Positions 44,691 through 54,394 of a DNA stretch of 64,000 bases are shown here, in pieces. Source of the DNA: Sedimentibacter sp. MB35-C1 (GTDB lineage: Bacteria; Bacillota; Clostridia; Tissierellales; Sedimentibacteraceae); NCBI RefSeq assembly GCF_030913635.1, contig NZ_CP133188.1:124001-188000 (forward strand), read 5' to 3'. Position 1 is the stretch's first letter. Each line of letters begins with the position of its first letter. A program made the translations under genes and the position numbers. Under the pieces are notes generated by a model. The model ran no database searches and was not told where the DNA came from. It was given only the letters and a program-made list of their open reading frames with translations.

Positions 44691-47600
44691 TTACCTAGAC
44701 ACGTTCTGGCAAAAGTGCATTAAAATTGTCGCAACCTCTGCACGAGTAGCCTCTCCACGTGCATCAATCACATTATTGTCCTTACCAGACATCAACTTTG
44801 CGTTTACGGACCACGTTACCGACTCAAGCGCCCAATCTGAAATCATGTCGTAATCAGAAAATTTTTGGACAGCCATACCGCCTTGTGTCGTATCATATCC
44901 CTTAAACTGCGAATATCGATACAAAATTGCCGCCATCTGCTCACGAGTAATGGTATCTGTAGGACCAAAGTTTCCGTTTCCATAGCCCTTCACGATGTCA
45001 TTTTCTACCCCCCAGTTGACTGCATCCTCATAATACTTGCCCTCGGTAACGTCTGAGAAACTGGCATCACTGGAAGCCTCAGGTTGTCCTTCCAATCTCC
45101 AAAGGATAGTAACAATCATCCCACGGTCAGTGTTGATATAAGGACCAAACTCATCATTGCCCATTCCGCTCATAAGACCTTCATTAGTAACGTAGTAAAC
45201 TGCATCCTTAAACCAATCGCTATCTTTTACATCATCATAGGTAATTGTTTCAGGTTGCTCAACAGACTTAACAAAGCTAGCTGTAATAGTATGATTCTTT
45301 GCAACATTTTCAAAGATATACGATGTTACTGCTCCTACACTCACTCCGTCTACCAAGACATCAGAAACAACATACCCACTGTCAGGGGTAATGGTGAAGC
45401 TTTTGTCTGAATTTTTAACCACATTGACCTTACCATTAGCACTGATGCTACCATTTTCTCCTGCCGTTGCAGTGATGGTATATGATGTTGTGCTGCTACT
45501 TCCACCTGAACTACTATTCTTTTTCAGAGTCAGTTCACCTACTGCATTGGAAAGGGTTACTGGTGTATAATTTTCATCGGTTGCGGACAGGATATTACCG
45601 CTCGTTACGATGCTCCAGTAGGTATACCCATAGCCACTTCTATCGCCTATGGCACTGGCAATTTCCGTGCCGCTTGGAAGCAATGTCGATGACACATTCA
45701 GTGTCTCACTCTGGGATTTTGTTGTACTTTTATCCACTACACAAATTGCAGCAACTGCTGCATCTGCGGTGAAGATACTGGAATCATCCACAGTAAAGGT
45801 TCCGTCCTCTATATACACGCCGTAGTCACATCCCACTGTAAGTGTCGATCCGTCAGTGACAGAAATGCCACCGTCTAAAGTATGTATACTGTAATACTCT
45901 GCGCTTACATTTAACGTTGCACCCCCTTCTACCCGTACAGTATCGCAACCAATGGCGTAAGCACCAGTAGAAGGAATAGACATGGTAGTTCCTTCCCCAG
46001 TTACTACCAACGTACCGTCTGTTCCGGAAGCACCGATGGAAATAAGTCCGTTTATCGTTAACTGTGCGCCGTCTTGCACGGTAATCGTATCGCCATTCGT
46101 AAAACCGACAATATCTCCGTTAATACTCAGCTCTGCAGTTCCGGTAAAGGTAAAATCAATAAGATAGGAGCCAGCACCCTGGATAACACCATTAATGACG
46201 CTGTCTGCAGTCGTGTGAATCTTCACAGGGGAATTGTCAGGCAGGGTAAGATTGCCGTCCACATAAGCACCACCCAAAGTCAACGTGTAGCCGTCTGTAC
46301 TATTGCCTGTCCAGGTGTAACCATCGTCTGCAAGCGTTGCACTACTGTGGTCACCGCGTGCCAAATCAAGATCACCGTGAATCACGGTAATTCGTTCGCC
46401 GCTATTGGAATAAATAGTATTGTTTGTTCCATCAACTCCATCATACACCTGAATTTTGCCGGTGCCTGAAGCTTTTAAAACATTCTGGGCAATTGTTTTG
46501 ACCTGAACCTCTGTCAGCCCATTCGGCAAAAGAATGATTCCATTGTTAACCAGAGTCCCATTATTGATAATGTATTCTCCGATGTTATCCGCCGTTACTC
46601 CCGACATAACTAATCCTGAAGCATTTCCTGCCGTATACATCTTAGAGTCACTGTCGATCGTCCATCTGCTGCCACTGGAGATCCTAAGAATATATTTAGC
46701 GGAATACTGCGATATGCCAGTTTGCATTGTTTCATTAGACAATGCACAGTCACCATAAATCGTGTTAGTGATGATGAAATTGGCAGCATCTACAGTTAAG
46801 ACACTGGCATTGAGTGTGCCGCCGGTATAGGTAACTGTTCCGATGCATACCAGTCCATAAGAATCTAAAGAATGATAGTTGGCTGTTCCACCCGTCATAG
46901 AAAAATCTCCCTGACAAATACCAGCTTTTTCGTTATAAATCGTTCCTCCGTTAATCACGGTATCTCCACTGGAATATAAATTGCCTTTAAGATAACCACT
47001 ATCCATGACAAAATTAACTGCGTAGATGTTTTCTGTATCAATATTTCCACTGCTTGCGATAATCAGTGTACCATCTGTGGAAATTGGTATTTTACTATTT
47101 GTCTCCGTTTCTAAGGTTCCATCCCCTAAGAAAGTTAGTTTGTAGTCCTGCGGAACTTGTTTCACAGGATTGTCCTTGTCAATCACTGCGATACCGCCCT
47201 GCTTAATAATAGCAATTATATCATTTGCATCAACATTATTGGTCAAGCTATTCTCACCCTCAAGTTCAACAATAACGTCAACGGTTGGAAGGGTAATCAA
47301 CGCTTTGTACTCGTTTGCTTCCATGGTCGCATTGTGAAGTGTAAGTGTGCCGGCGGTAACGGCTTCACTTTCCACCGTCGGTTTCCACAGAACATAGCCA
47401 TTTCCTGCTATGTAGACAGTGTCAGTAGTTGGGGCACCTGTACTTAAATCGAGAGTACTATTGCTGATTTCAATGTTAGGGGAATAAAATTTTCCGTCAA
47501 CTACTAAAACAGGGGTGCCGTTCACCTGAACACTACCGTCCCCCGTGAGGTTCAATGCCGTAATCGTTGCGGCGGAAATAGTTTCGCCTTGGAAATTAAT

Positions 47601-49508
47601 GGTTCCGTTATTAACAATGGTACCGTTATTTGTAATTTCCGTGCCGTCTTCAACCGTAATGGTCACTCCATCGTCAATGGTCAGCGTCCCGCCGTATGCC
47701 ACAGTCAGCCCATCCTCATCAGTCCAAGCAGTAATGGTTTTATCGTCGGTCAGTTCATAACTTCCATAAACTGTCTGAACCAAGTTATTATAATAGTTTT
47801 CCTTGCCCTCCGAGACCCAAGAGCCAGTCAAGTTACCGCTTTGGTACGAAAAGTAACCTGTCGATATTCTCTGCGCGTTCACAGTTCCAATGGTATTGAC
47901 GGTAATACTGCCATTGGAATAAATTCCCCTTGAAACTCCAGATACTGTTACGTTAGCATTACCGGAGATTGTCAATGCCTTCTGGGCGTTAATGCCGTAA
48001 GACATATTACCCGTTGCACTTGCTACGGTCACATCACCTGTAATTGTCAAAGTATCATTGCCTTGACAAATCCCATCGCTACTACTACCATTGGATGTAA
48101 CATTTAATATCCCACTCCCCTGGATGTCGGTATCGCCACTATCGTGAAAAATCCCAGTGGAGGATGATGTGATATTGTTTTCTCCTTCCACCTCAATGGT
48201 AACAGGAAGGTTAGGCAGGTACAGTGCACCACCGCTTGTGTTGTTAATCGTCGCATTGTGCAGGGTCAAGGTTCCGCTGGTAACCACACTACTGTCGTCC
48301 AACGTTGGTTCCCACAGAACGTAGCCATCGCCTGCGGTGTAGAAGCGTTTTTCAGTGGGAGTGTCCGTATTCAAGTCAAGTTTATCATTGCTGATATCAG
48401 AGTAAACTGTATTAAATTCGCCGCCAATCAGCAAAACATTATTGCTGTCTATCTGGATTTTGCCGCAGCCGCTCAAATTCAAATTATTAATCGTTTCAGC
48501 GGTGATGCTTTCATCCATAAAATTGATGGTGCCGTTATTAATAATGGTACCGTTATTTGTGATTTCCGCACCATCTTCTATCGTCAGGGTTACCCCTTCG
48601 TCGATGGTCAGTGTTGCGCCAGTTAAGACGGTCAGACCATCTTCCCCAGAACAGGAATTAATGGTTTGATCTGTGGTCAATGCAAAATCGCCGTAAACCG
48701 AATAAACAAAATTTTCGTAATAGTTATCCTTGCCCTCAAGAACCAAGGAACCGGTCATGGTACCGCTCGTATATGTAAAATCAGCTGTTGTTCTAATATT
48801 CGGTGCATTCACTTCTCCGGTGGTATTAATGGTAATCGTGCCGTTTGAGTAGATATTCTGCTCACCGCCGCCCGAGGCCATTACATTGGCATTGCCGGAG
48901 ATGGTCAGACCATCCTGGGGATTTTGGCCATAAGCTGCTATTGGTCCAGCCGAATTGGCAACCACAGTCACATCGCCTGTAATGATCAATAAATCATTAT
49001 TTAGACAAATTGCGCCATATTCGATATGTGAAACGGTCAGCGTGCCGCTGCCTTCGATGGTGGTTGTTCCAATGTTTTTATAAATTCCATAAGAGCCGCC
49101 TGAAATTGTGTTTTCTCCTTCCACATCGATGGTTATTTCTACGTTTGGAAGTTTCAGGGCTGTGCCGCTGGTGACGGATATAGATGCGCCGTTCAGCGTC
49201 AGCGTACCTCCTGTGACATTACTATCGGTATCCACAGTCGGCCCCCATAGGATATAGCCGTCTTCCGCTATGTAGGCGGTCGTCTCTGTGGGGGTACTGC
49301 TGGACAAATCAAGCCCCGCGTTGCTAACGTCGCCCTTGTATGTATAGCTTACGCCGTCAATGGTGATGGTGTCCGTATCAGCGGTTAGCGTTACGTCCTC
49401 TGCCATCGCAGCCGTCCAATCTTGGTAGTCTTCCGCCAGTGCCATCACTGGCAACATAGCCATAATCATACATACTGTAAGCAGTATGCTTAAGATTCTT
49501 TTCTGCAT
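44691..49508 (-). CDS. Large repetitive surface protein with C-terminal SLH domains
   Basis: 1605 residues. Signal peptide MQKRILSILLTVCMIMAMLP ends near AEDYQ. Three N-terminal units of roughly 200-250 residues repeat (LDLSSSTPTETTAYIAEDGY and IEVEGENNI patterns), each with GTLTLxxA and TIDDGVT strands, suiting a beta-helix or carbohydrate-binding-like fold. A Gly-Ser linker and an InlB-type repeat (TITATAGENGSISANGK) follow. Three SLH domains close the protein (about the last 190 residues: WFKDAVYYVTNEGLMSG; FGPTDTITREQMAAILYR) and should bind secondary wall polymer. AAGGAGG precedes the ATG by 5 bases. Probably an adhesin. Confidence 0.86.
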   Translation of the reverse strand: MQKRILSILLTVCMIMAMLPVMALAEDYQDWTAAMAEDVTLTADTDTITIDGVSYTYKGDVSNAGLDLSSSTPTETTAYIAEDGYILWGPTVDTDSNVTGGTLTLNGASISVTSGTALKLPNVEITIDVEGENTISGGSYGIYKNIGTTTIEGSGTLTVSHIEYGAICLNNDLLIITGDVTVVANSAGPIAAYGQNPQDGLTISGNANVMASGGGEQNIYSNGTITINTTGEVNAPNIRTTADFTYTSGTMTGSLVLEGKDNYYENFVYSVYGDFALTTDQTINSCSGEDGLTVLTGATLTIDEGVTLTIEDGAEITNNGTIINNGTINFMDESITAETINNLNLSGCGKIQIDSNNVLLIGGEFNTVYSDISNDKLDLNTDTPTEKRFYTAGDGYVLWEPTLDDSSVVTSGTLTLHNATINNTSGGALYLPNLPVTIEVEGENNITSSSTGIFHDSGDTDIQGSGILNVTSNGSSSDGICQGNDTLTITGDVTVASATGNMSYGINAQKALTISGNANVTVSGVSRGIYSNGSITVNTIGTVNAQRISTGYFSYQSGNLTGSWVSEGKENYYNNLVQTVYGSYELTDDKTITAWTDEDGLTVAYGGTLTIDDGVTITVEDGTEITNNGTIVNNGTINFQGETISAATITALNLTGDGSVQVNGTPVLVVDGKFYSPNIEISNSTLDLSTGAPTTDTVYIAGNGYVLWKPTVESEAVTAGTLTLHNATMEANEYKALITLPTVDVIVELEGENSLTNNVDANDIIAIIKQGGIAVIDKDNPVKQVPQDYKLTFLGDGTLETETNSKIPISTDGTLIIASSGNIDTENIYAVNFVMDSGYLKGNLYSSGDTVINGGTIYNEKAGICQGDFSMTGGTANYHSLDSYGLVCIGTVTYTGGTLNASVLTVDAANFIITNTIYGDCALSNETMQTGISQYSAKYILRISSGSRWTIDSDSKMYTAGNASGLVMSGVTADNIGEYIINNGTLVNNGIILLPNGLTEVQVKTIAQNVLKASGTGKIQVYDGVDGTNNTIYSNSGERITVIHGDLDLARGDHSSATLADDGYTWTGNSTDGYTLTLGGAYVDGNLTLPDNSPVKIHTTADSVINGVIQGAGSYLIDFTFTGTAELSINGDIVGFTNGDTITVQDGAQLTINGLISIGASGTDGTLVVTGEGTTMSIPSTGAYAIGCDTVRVEGGATLNVSAEYYSIHTLDGGISVTDGSTLTVGCDYGVYIEDGTFTVDDSSIFTADAAVAAICVVDKSTTKSQSETLNVSSTLLPSGTEIASAIGDRSGYGYTYWSIVTSGNILSATDENYTPVTLSNAVGELTLKKNSSSGGSSSTTSYTITATAGENGSISANGKVNVVKNSDKSFTITPDSGYVVSDVLVDGVSVGAVTSYIFENVAKNHTITASFVKSVEQPETITYDDVKDSDWFKDAVYYVTNEGLMSGMGNDEFGPYINTDRGMIVTILWRLEGQPEASSDASFSDVTEGKYYEDAVNWGVENDIVKGYGNGNFGPTDTITREQMAAILYRYSQFKGYDTTQGGMAVQKFSDYDMISDWALESVTWSVNAKLMSGKDNNVIDARGEATRAEVATILMHFCQNVSR

Positions 49509-49670
49509 ATTTTCCTCCTTATCATCCTTATGTAATAAATTCTGACAAAGAAATTCAATATTGATGATGGAACCACAGCTTGCAATCCATGATTCCTTTT
49601 TATTGCTTCTTTGCCCCATTCTTCGATTCAAGTCTCACCTAAACCTCGGTTTTCTCCTTCTGTTCCCCTG

Positions 49671-50042
49671 TTATCTCTGCTTTTCGCAACGTGACAGTGC
49701 TTCGCAAAGCTGACTGTACCCGACAGGCTTTACAAGATAATGTACTACATGCAGATCATAGGCTTCCATTCCGTATTTCGGAGTATCACTGATAAAAACC
49801 AGCTCACAGGCTTTGTACAATTCTCTAATATGTCGTGCTGTTCGAATCCCCTTATCATCATCCAGACATATCAGCGCAATATCCGGAACATTTGCTTCTA
49901 TGCTTTCATCAAGGAAAGCTCCTGAACCGAGCGCATGAATTTTGACAGCCATGTTTCTTCCGTGGTAATAGCTTTTGATATAACAGATTATCATTTCCTG
50001 TTCCGTTACATTATCATTGTAAACAGAGATATTCAATGTCAC
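49671..50042 (-). CDS. Orphan receiver-domain protein (LytTR-type receiver, no output domain)
   Basis: 123 residues resembling only the receiver part of LytTR regulators. D10, D61/D62 (ALICLDDD) and K105 (HYLVKPVGYSQL) align with phosphorylation residues, but the first acidic pair is ND and the phosphate site is offset, so it may not be phosphorylated normally. It lies upstream of the SLH-protein gene on the same strand and is divergent to a complete LytTR regulator. It could act as a phosphate sink or protein-protein switch. Confidence 0.7.
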   Translation of the reverse strand: MTLNISVYNDNVTEQEMIICYIKSYYHGRNMAVKIHALGSGAFLDESIEANVPDIALICLDDDKGIRTARHIRELYKACELVFISDTPKYGMEAYDLHVVHYLVKPVGYSQLCEALSRCEKQR

Positions 50043-50152
50043 ACCTCCTTGCTTGTTCTTTTCATAAGCAGTAACGAAAACAAAAGTCTCTGATATATAA
50101 GAAAATCAGACTACATATATTTTATGATTTTTGAGAAAGTTATTCAATAAAG

Positions 50153-50193
50153 TCGATGTAAACAGCATCTTTTCGATGTAAAAAGCACATCGA
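50153..50193. promoter_or_regulatory. Direct and inverted repeats in the LytTR divergent promoter
   Basis: TCGATGTAAACAGC (50153) and TCGATGTAAAAAGC (50173) are direct repeats 20 bp apart, close to the spacing of LytTR half-sites. ACATCGA after the second makes a TCGATGT-N7-ACATCGA dyad. A likely operator for both divergent units. Confidence 0.6.
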
Positions 50194-50304
50194 ACCCTAT
50201 AAAAAACTTGACAAAAAGAAATTCATGTCCTTTACTATAGAAAAATTAACAAAAATATGTTATTCTAGCAATGAAATATTATATTGCAGAATGGAGGAAA
50301 TCAA

Positions 50305-51033
50305 TTGAATATTGGTATCTGCGATGATTTATGTTCAGATCTAGCGCTTTTGGAAAAATATATCTTGCATTATATGAATACACAAAGTATCGACTGCACG
50401 ATCTCTAAGTTTGAAAGCGGAGAGGATCTGTTAGAGAATTTAAAATATAAACAGTATGACATCTTGTTTCTGGATATTTACATGGAAGGAAAAAATGGCA
50501 TAGAAATAGCCCACACCATAAGGGATGCAGGTCTGGAATGCCTAATCATTTTTACTACAACAAGTCCAGATCACGCTTTAGACGGGTTCGAGGTTGGTGC
50601 AGTACATTATCTAATGAAACCACTGAACTATGAAAATGTCAAAAGTGGTTTGGAACGTTGTAAACAGGTATTTACACAGTCCAGACAGTACATAGAGGTA
50701 AAATCCGGACGGACAATTACCCGCATTCTTTTGAATGATCTGATTTTTGCTGAGATATATAGCAACACCCTGTTAATTCATACTCCTTCCAAAGAAGTGA
50801 AGACCTATATATCATTGGATGAGTTTATGAAACTTCTTCCAGCGGAAAACTTTCTGCGCTGTCATAGAAGTTATGTTGTCAATATGAATTTCATCGCATC
50901 TCAGGACGATTCCGACTTTGTCCTAAAAGATGGTGTGAGAATCCCAATTCCCAAAAAAGATAGACAGTTAATGCGTCAAAAGTACTCTGACTATTTGTTT
51001 AGCACAATAAGGAGGAGGAGCAGTGTTTGCTGA
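50305..51033 (+). CDS. LytTR response regulator (AgrA/LytR-type)
   Basis: 242 residues. Receiver 1-120 with acidic D7 D8, D57 (ILFLDIYMEG) and K in YLMKPLN. LytTR DNA-binding domain about 135-235 (IEVKSGRTITRILLNDL; FLRCHRSYVVNMNFI; IPIPKKDRQLMRQKY). Start is TTG with GGAGG 7 bases upstream. It overlaps the kinase gene by 11 bases. It probably binds the repeats just upstream and controls the SLH-protein operon and itself. Confidence 0.88.
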   Translation: MNIGICDDLCSDLALLEKYILHYMNTQSIDCTISKFESGEDLLENLKYKQYDILFLDIYMEGKNGIEIAHTIRDAGLECLIIFTTTSPDHALDGFEVGAVHYLMKPLNYENVKSGLERCKQVFTQSRQYIEVKSGRTITRILLNDLIFAEIYSNTLLIHTPSKEVKTYISLDEFMKLLPAENFLRCHRSYVVNMNFIASQDDSDFVLKDGVRIPIPKKDRQLMRQKYSDYLFSTIRRRSSVC

Positions 51034-52351
51034 TACCATAACTTTTATATATATCGTCATTTTTGTAGCTCCTTTTGCGACACTTCGATTTTATCCGTTT
51101 CGGGATAAGCTTAGAATTTCCGTTAAGACTCTTTTCCTGCTCTATGTTGTTCTAATCTTAGTTCAGGCAAGTCTTTTTTGTTTTGCTACCCGGCAACCAT
51201 TTTGGGATTTATCTATGACCCAGCGCTATCAACTGGCTTTTTCTATTTTTAATTCGATTTTATCCTTTTTTCTGGTCCGCGAAAAACTAATAAAGCAAGT
51301 ATTTGTTTGGGGTATTGCATTTTCCCTAGCAGGATTTATAATGACAAACGCTAATTTTTTGGAAAGCCTGTTTTTTGCAAAATACACAGATTCTGTCCCT
51401 TATTATTTTTTTGCTAATATTGCCTCAGCTTTACAGATTGCCATCATTTTTCCTTTTGTAATTAAGCATATGGAACAGAATGTAAGACCTGCGTTGCAAA
51501 TCGCCTCAGGAAAGTCATGGCATATAGTTTGGATTATTTTTATTCTTCTTTACAGCGGAACATTCCTTACAACAGGAGGTCTGGGTTTTGAGCGATCGGA
51601 TACGCTCTATGACTATCTGATTCGAATATTTTGTTTCGGCAGTATTATGGGGAGTAGTATCATTTTTTCCATAGCACTGAAACAAACTGCAGAAAATATC
51701 TATCTGGAGGAAAAAGCCAACCTGAGTGAACGCCAGCTTGCATTGGAGCATGAATATTTTCAGGCGATTGTAGCGCATATAGATGAAACAAAGGCTGCAC
51801 GGCATGATCTGCGCCACCACCTTACACTGCTTCAGGCGTATTTAGCTGCGGGCGAACAGCAGAAACTTAAGGAATACATCGGTCAGTATCTGCAAACAGT
51901 TGCGGAGGATTCCACAATCATACTTTGTAAAAATTATGCAGTTGACACTATTGTCCGCCATTATATAGAGAAGGCTAAACATTCAGGGGTTCATACAGAT
52001 GTTCTATTGAACCTCCCTGAGAAAATTAAAATTGCTGATAGTGACTTGTGTGTAGTTTTCGGAAACTTGCTAGAAAACGCTTGGGAGGCATGTAACCGAC
52101 AAAAAACAGGAGAAAAATTTATCACTGTTAGTGCAGCAGTGGCAGGCGAATATATCATTATAACTGTAGATAACAGTTATGAAGGTTCCATTTTAAAAGA
52201 AAATAATGCCTTTCTTTCTTCAAAACGGGACGGAGAAGGTATTGGTATTACTTCTGTTCAGGCAGTATCCGATAAATATTACGGTGAAGTAAAGTTTGAG
52301 TTTTCAGATCAAATATTTCGTTCATCTGTTATGTTGAAACTTGTAACGTAA
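51023..52351 (+). CDS. GHKL-domain sensor histidine kinase (AgrC-like)
   Basis: 442 residues. Six or seven N-terminal membrane helices (to about 220), then a dimerisation helix with ETKAARHDLRHHLTLL, where the RHD/RHH histidines include the phospho-acceptor, and a HATPase_c_5 with VFGNLLENAWEAC and DGEGIGITSVQAV. No HisKA. This is the AgrC/quorum-peptide kinase type; the ligand is unknown and no signal-peptide gene was found nearby. Start GTG, with AGGAGGAGG upstream. Confidence 0.86.
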   Translation: MFADTITFIYIVIFVAPFATLRFYPFRDKLRISVKTLFLLYVVLILVQASLFCFATRQPFWDLSMTQRYQLAFSIFNSILSFFLVREKLIKQVFVWGIAFSLAGFIMTNANFLESLFFAKYTDSVPYYFFANIASALQIAIIFPFVIKHMEQNVRPALQIASGKSWHIVWIIFILLYSGTFLTTGGLGFERSDTLYDYLIRIFCFGSIMGSSIIFSIALKQTAENIYLEEKANLSERQLALEHEYFQAIVAHIDETKAARHDLRHHLTLLQAYLAAGEQQKLKEYIGQYLQTVAEDSTIILCKNYAVDTIVRHYIEKAKHSGVHTDVLLNLPEKIKIADSDLCVVFGNLLENAWEACNRQKTGEKFITVSAAVAGEYIIITVDNSYEGSILKENNAFLSSKRDGEGIGITSVQAVSDKYYGEVKFEFSDQIFRSSVMLKLVT

Positions 52352-52395
52352 TAAGAAAATTATAAGGAACGGGAGACATACATGATATCATAATT

Positions 52396-52433
52396 TGCCT
52401 ACCAACAAAAATTAAGGTTGCAAATGGTAGGCA
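52396..52433 (+). terminator. Hairpin after the kinase gene
   Basis: TGCCTACC and GGTAGGCA form a perfect 8-bp stem with a 22-base loop, 45 bases past the stop; no T run, so confidence is limited. Confidence 0.4.
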
Positions 52434-52526
52434 GATTGAGTTATTCTTCATTATTTAAAATTGTTGTTAATTACCCGTTATTAGCAATACAGTTTCCACA
52501 TGTGTTTTGGCATAAGATGATACAAA

Positions 52527-52567
52527 TACACATTAATATTGGTTTTGCGTAAAGATGTACCCCCTAA
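52527..52567 (+). repeat. 41-bp direct repeat, left copy
   Basis: Matches 56007-56047 at 35 of 41 positions in the same orientation; the shared core is TTTTGCGTAAAGAT. A second GTAAAGGTG follows at 52569. The pattern recalls the multiply repeated ends of IS21-type elements. Confidence 0.65.
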
Positions 52568-52579
52568 TGTAAAGGTGCC

Positions 52580-53161
52580 CTAAGAAGTTAGTAATACCGC
52601 TATTATAATCGCAAATATGGGAATCACACTACCCCAAAGTAATTGCGGCACCGTATGACGTTTCGTTTTTATTGATGCCCAATATACCAGTGCAAGGACA
52701 CATACACTGACAAGAGCTTTAATACCTATAAAATATATTAAAATTAAAATTGGAGCTGCTATCCCAGCAGCATGCCCACTTGCACGAATTTTAAATATTT
52801 TATTAAAAACTAAAATTCCAATACCTGATAAAAAATAAACTAAATAAATCATTAGTAATTCTTTAGTAGTATGATAGCACAACACGAAAACAATACCAAA
52901 TAAGTACCCTAAAACTCCAGTAATGATAGCGAGATTGCGCTGCCCCTCTCTGCCTTTGTTACGGTATTTCGGTAAAACTAATTGTAAGGGATAAGCAGAT
53001 AACGGTAATACTATAAAAAATATAATTGATATAATATATTGGGAGGTTTCCTGAAAAATATTAGGCTGTAATCTATAAAGAATACTAAGTGTGATTAATG
53101 CCATAACTGGCACTACAGTAATCACCCGGATTATTTTTGCAAATTTATTTTCTCTATTCAT
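52580..53161 (-). CDS. PAP2-like membrane protein
   Basis: 193 residues with six helices. ASGHAAG and KRHTVPQLLWG correspond to the SGH and SRxxxxxH motifs of membrane phosphatases of the PAP2 family; the N-terminal KxxxxxxRP motif is not evident. It might dephosphorylate a lipid or isoprenoid phosphate, but missing motif residues leave activity in doubt. It closes an apparent operon with two DegV genes. Confidence 0.6.
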   Translation of the reverse strand: MNRENKFAKIIRVITVVPVMALITLSILYRLQPNIFQETSQYIISIIFFIVLPLSAYPLQLVLPKYRNKGREGQRNLAIITGVLGYLFGIVFVLCYHTTKELLMIYLVYFLSGIGILVFNKIFKIRASGHAAGIAAPILILIYFIGIKALVSVCVLALVYWASIKTKRHTVPQLLWGSVIPIFAIIIAVLLTS

Positions 53162-53199
53162 TTATTTTACCTGCGATACAATTATAAATTTGAATTAAA

Positions 53200-54093
53200 C
53201 TAATCTTCACGCCTGTCACCTAAAAAGAAAAGTGCCACGGTTCCTGGACCGGTATGAGAGCCGATTACGGTGCCAACGCTGTTTATCATTACACGCCCAT
53301 TGAGTAAAGGGAATTTTTCTTCTACTAAATCAGCCACCCTGCGTGCATCTTCATAACATGCTGAATTGGAGATAAAACACTTTCCAGAGTAATTTATACC
53401 ATCCTTTGCATGCAGCTCCATCATATGAACAATTTCCGAAATCACATGCTTTTTGCCACGAATCTTTTTACGTGGAGTAAGTTTTCCATCGTAGCTCATA
53501 TTTAGCAACGGGCAAATATTAAGCAAAGTTCCTACAGTTGCAGATGCAGCTGATATACGACCACCGCGTTTATAGTGTGTAAGGTCCGTAGAGAAAAACC
53601 AATGATGTACATTAAGCTTATTTTCCTGAAGCCAATTATATACTTCATCAATTGATGCTCCATTATCCCGCATATCTGCCGCCATACTTGTAAGCAGCCC
53701 ATAGCCTGAGGACGCACCTAAGGAATCTACAATGAGGATATTTCTATCCGGATATATTGATAGCAGCTCATCTCGAGCAATAGTAGCAGAATTATAGGCT
53801 CCTGATAAGCCAGAAGAAAACGAAATATGGAGAATATCTTTTCCATTCTTCAGAAATGGTTCGAAAAACTCTATATACTGTCCTACATTTACTTGTGAGG
53901 TTGTAGGCATTGATCCTGCTGAAATTCTTCTATAAAACTCTTCAAAAGGTATGGTTTGGCCCAAATCATCAAAATATTCTTTCTTATCTAAAATATAATG
54001 AAAACTTACAAATGGAATATTCCTTTTTTTAAAATAATCATAGGGCAAGTCTGCTGTAGAACAACAAGTTAAAATATATTTAAACATATTCAA
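53200..54093 (-). CDS. DegV-family fatty-acid-binding protein, copy 2
   Basis: 297 residues. DegV/FakB fold: CSTADLPYDYF, TSQVNV, the fatty-acid carboxylate site HISFSSGLSGAYNSA, DSLGASSGYG and the C-terminal SHTGPGTVALFFLG. FakB proteins present fatty acids to FakA kinase for use in phospholipid synthesis; no fakA-like gene is in the window. Start is a TTG 5 bases from AAGGAG or the ATG two codons later; both are plausible. Confidence 0.85.
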   Translation of the reverse strand: MNMFKYILTCCSTADLPYDYFKKRNIPFVSFHYILDKKEYFDDLGQTIPFEEFYRRISAGSMPTTSQVNVGQYIEFFEPFLKNGKDILHISFSSGLSGAYNSATIARDELLSIYPDRNILIVDSLGASSGYGLLTSMAADMRDNGASIDEVYNWLQENKLNVHHWFFSTDLTHYKRGGRISAASATVGTLLNICPLLNMSYDGKLTPRKKIRGKKHVISEIVHMMELHAKDGINYSGKCFISNSACYEDARRVADLVEEKFPLLNGRVMINSVGTVIGSHTGPGTVALFFLGDRRED

Positions 54094-54234
54094 TCATTCT
54101 CCTTTATAACCTGATAATAGGTATTCGCCTTAGATGCAGACATCATATAATCTTCCTAAGTAAACAAGTGATTTTTATTGCGATTTAAAATTAAAATGAT
54201 AATACCAGTCCACCGTCATGTGCATAAGTTGAGC

Positions 54235-54381
54235 TCAACCCAACATTTCTACAATTTCAAGTTCCTCTAGCCCACTTTCTGCAAGATCATGTATTTTTCT
54301 GCAAATCAATGTCTCACCGGCTGAAGCGCTTAAAGAATCAAAAACATGTATAAATTTTTGTTCTATTTCTTCAACAAACAT
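54235..54381 (-). CDS. Small acidic protein between DegV genes
   Basis: 48 residues (MFVEEIEQKFIHVFDSLSAS, ends GLEELEIVEMLG). AAGGAG lies 9 bases before the ATG and inside the preceding gene's end region. It is helical and acidic, with no family match. Its position, 13 bases past the first DegV stop, suggests co-translation and perhaps a partner of the DegV proteins. Confidence 0.5.
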   Translation of the reverse strand: MFVEEIEQKFIHVFDSLSASAGETLICRKIHDLAESGLEELEIVEMLG

Positions 54382-54394
54382 ATAAGCCTTCTCC

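Noticed and set aside
44691-49508. Many plus-strand frames opposite the SLH gene
   Set aside because: They are shadows of a long repetitive gene with favourable codon composition; none has a ribosome site or family match.
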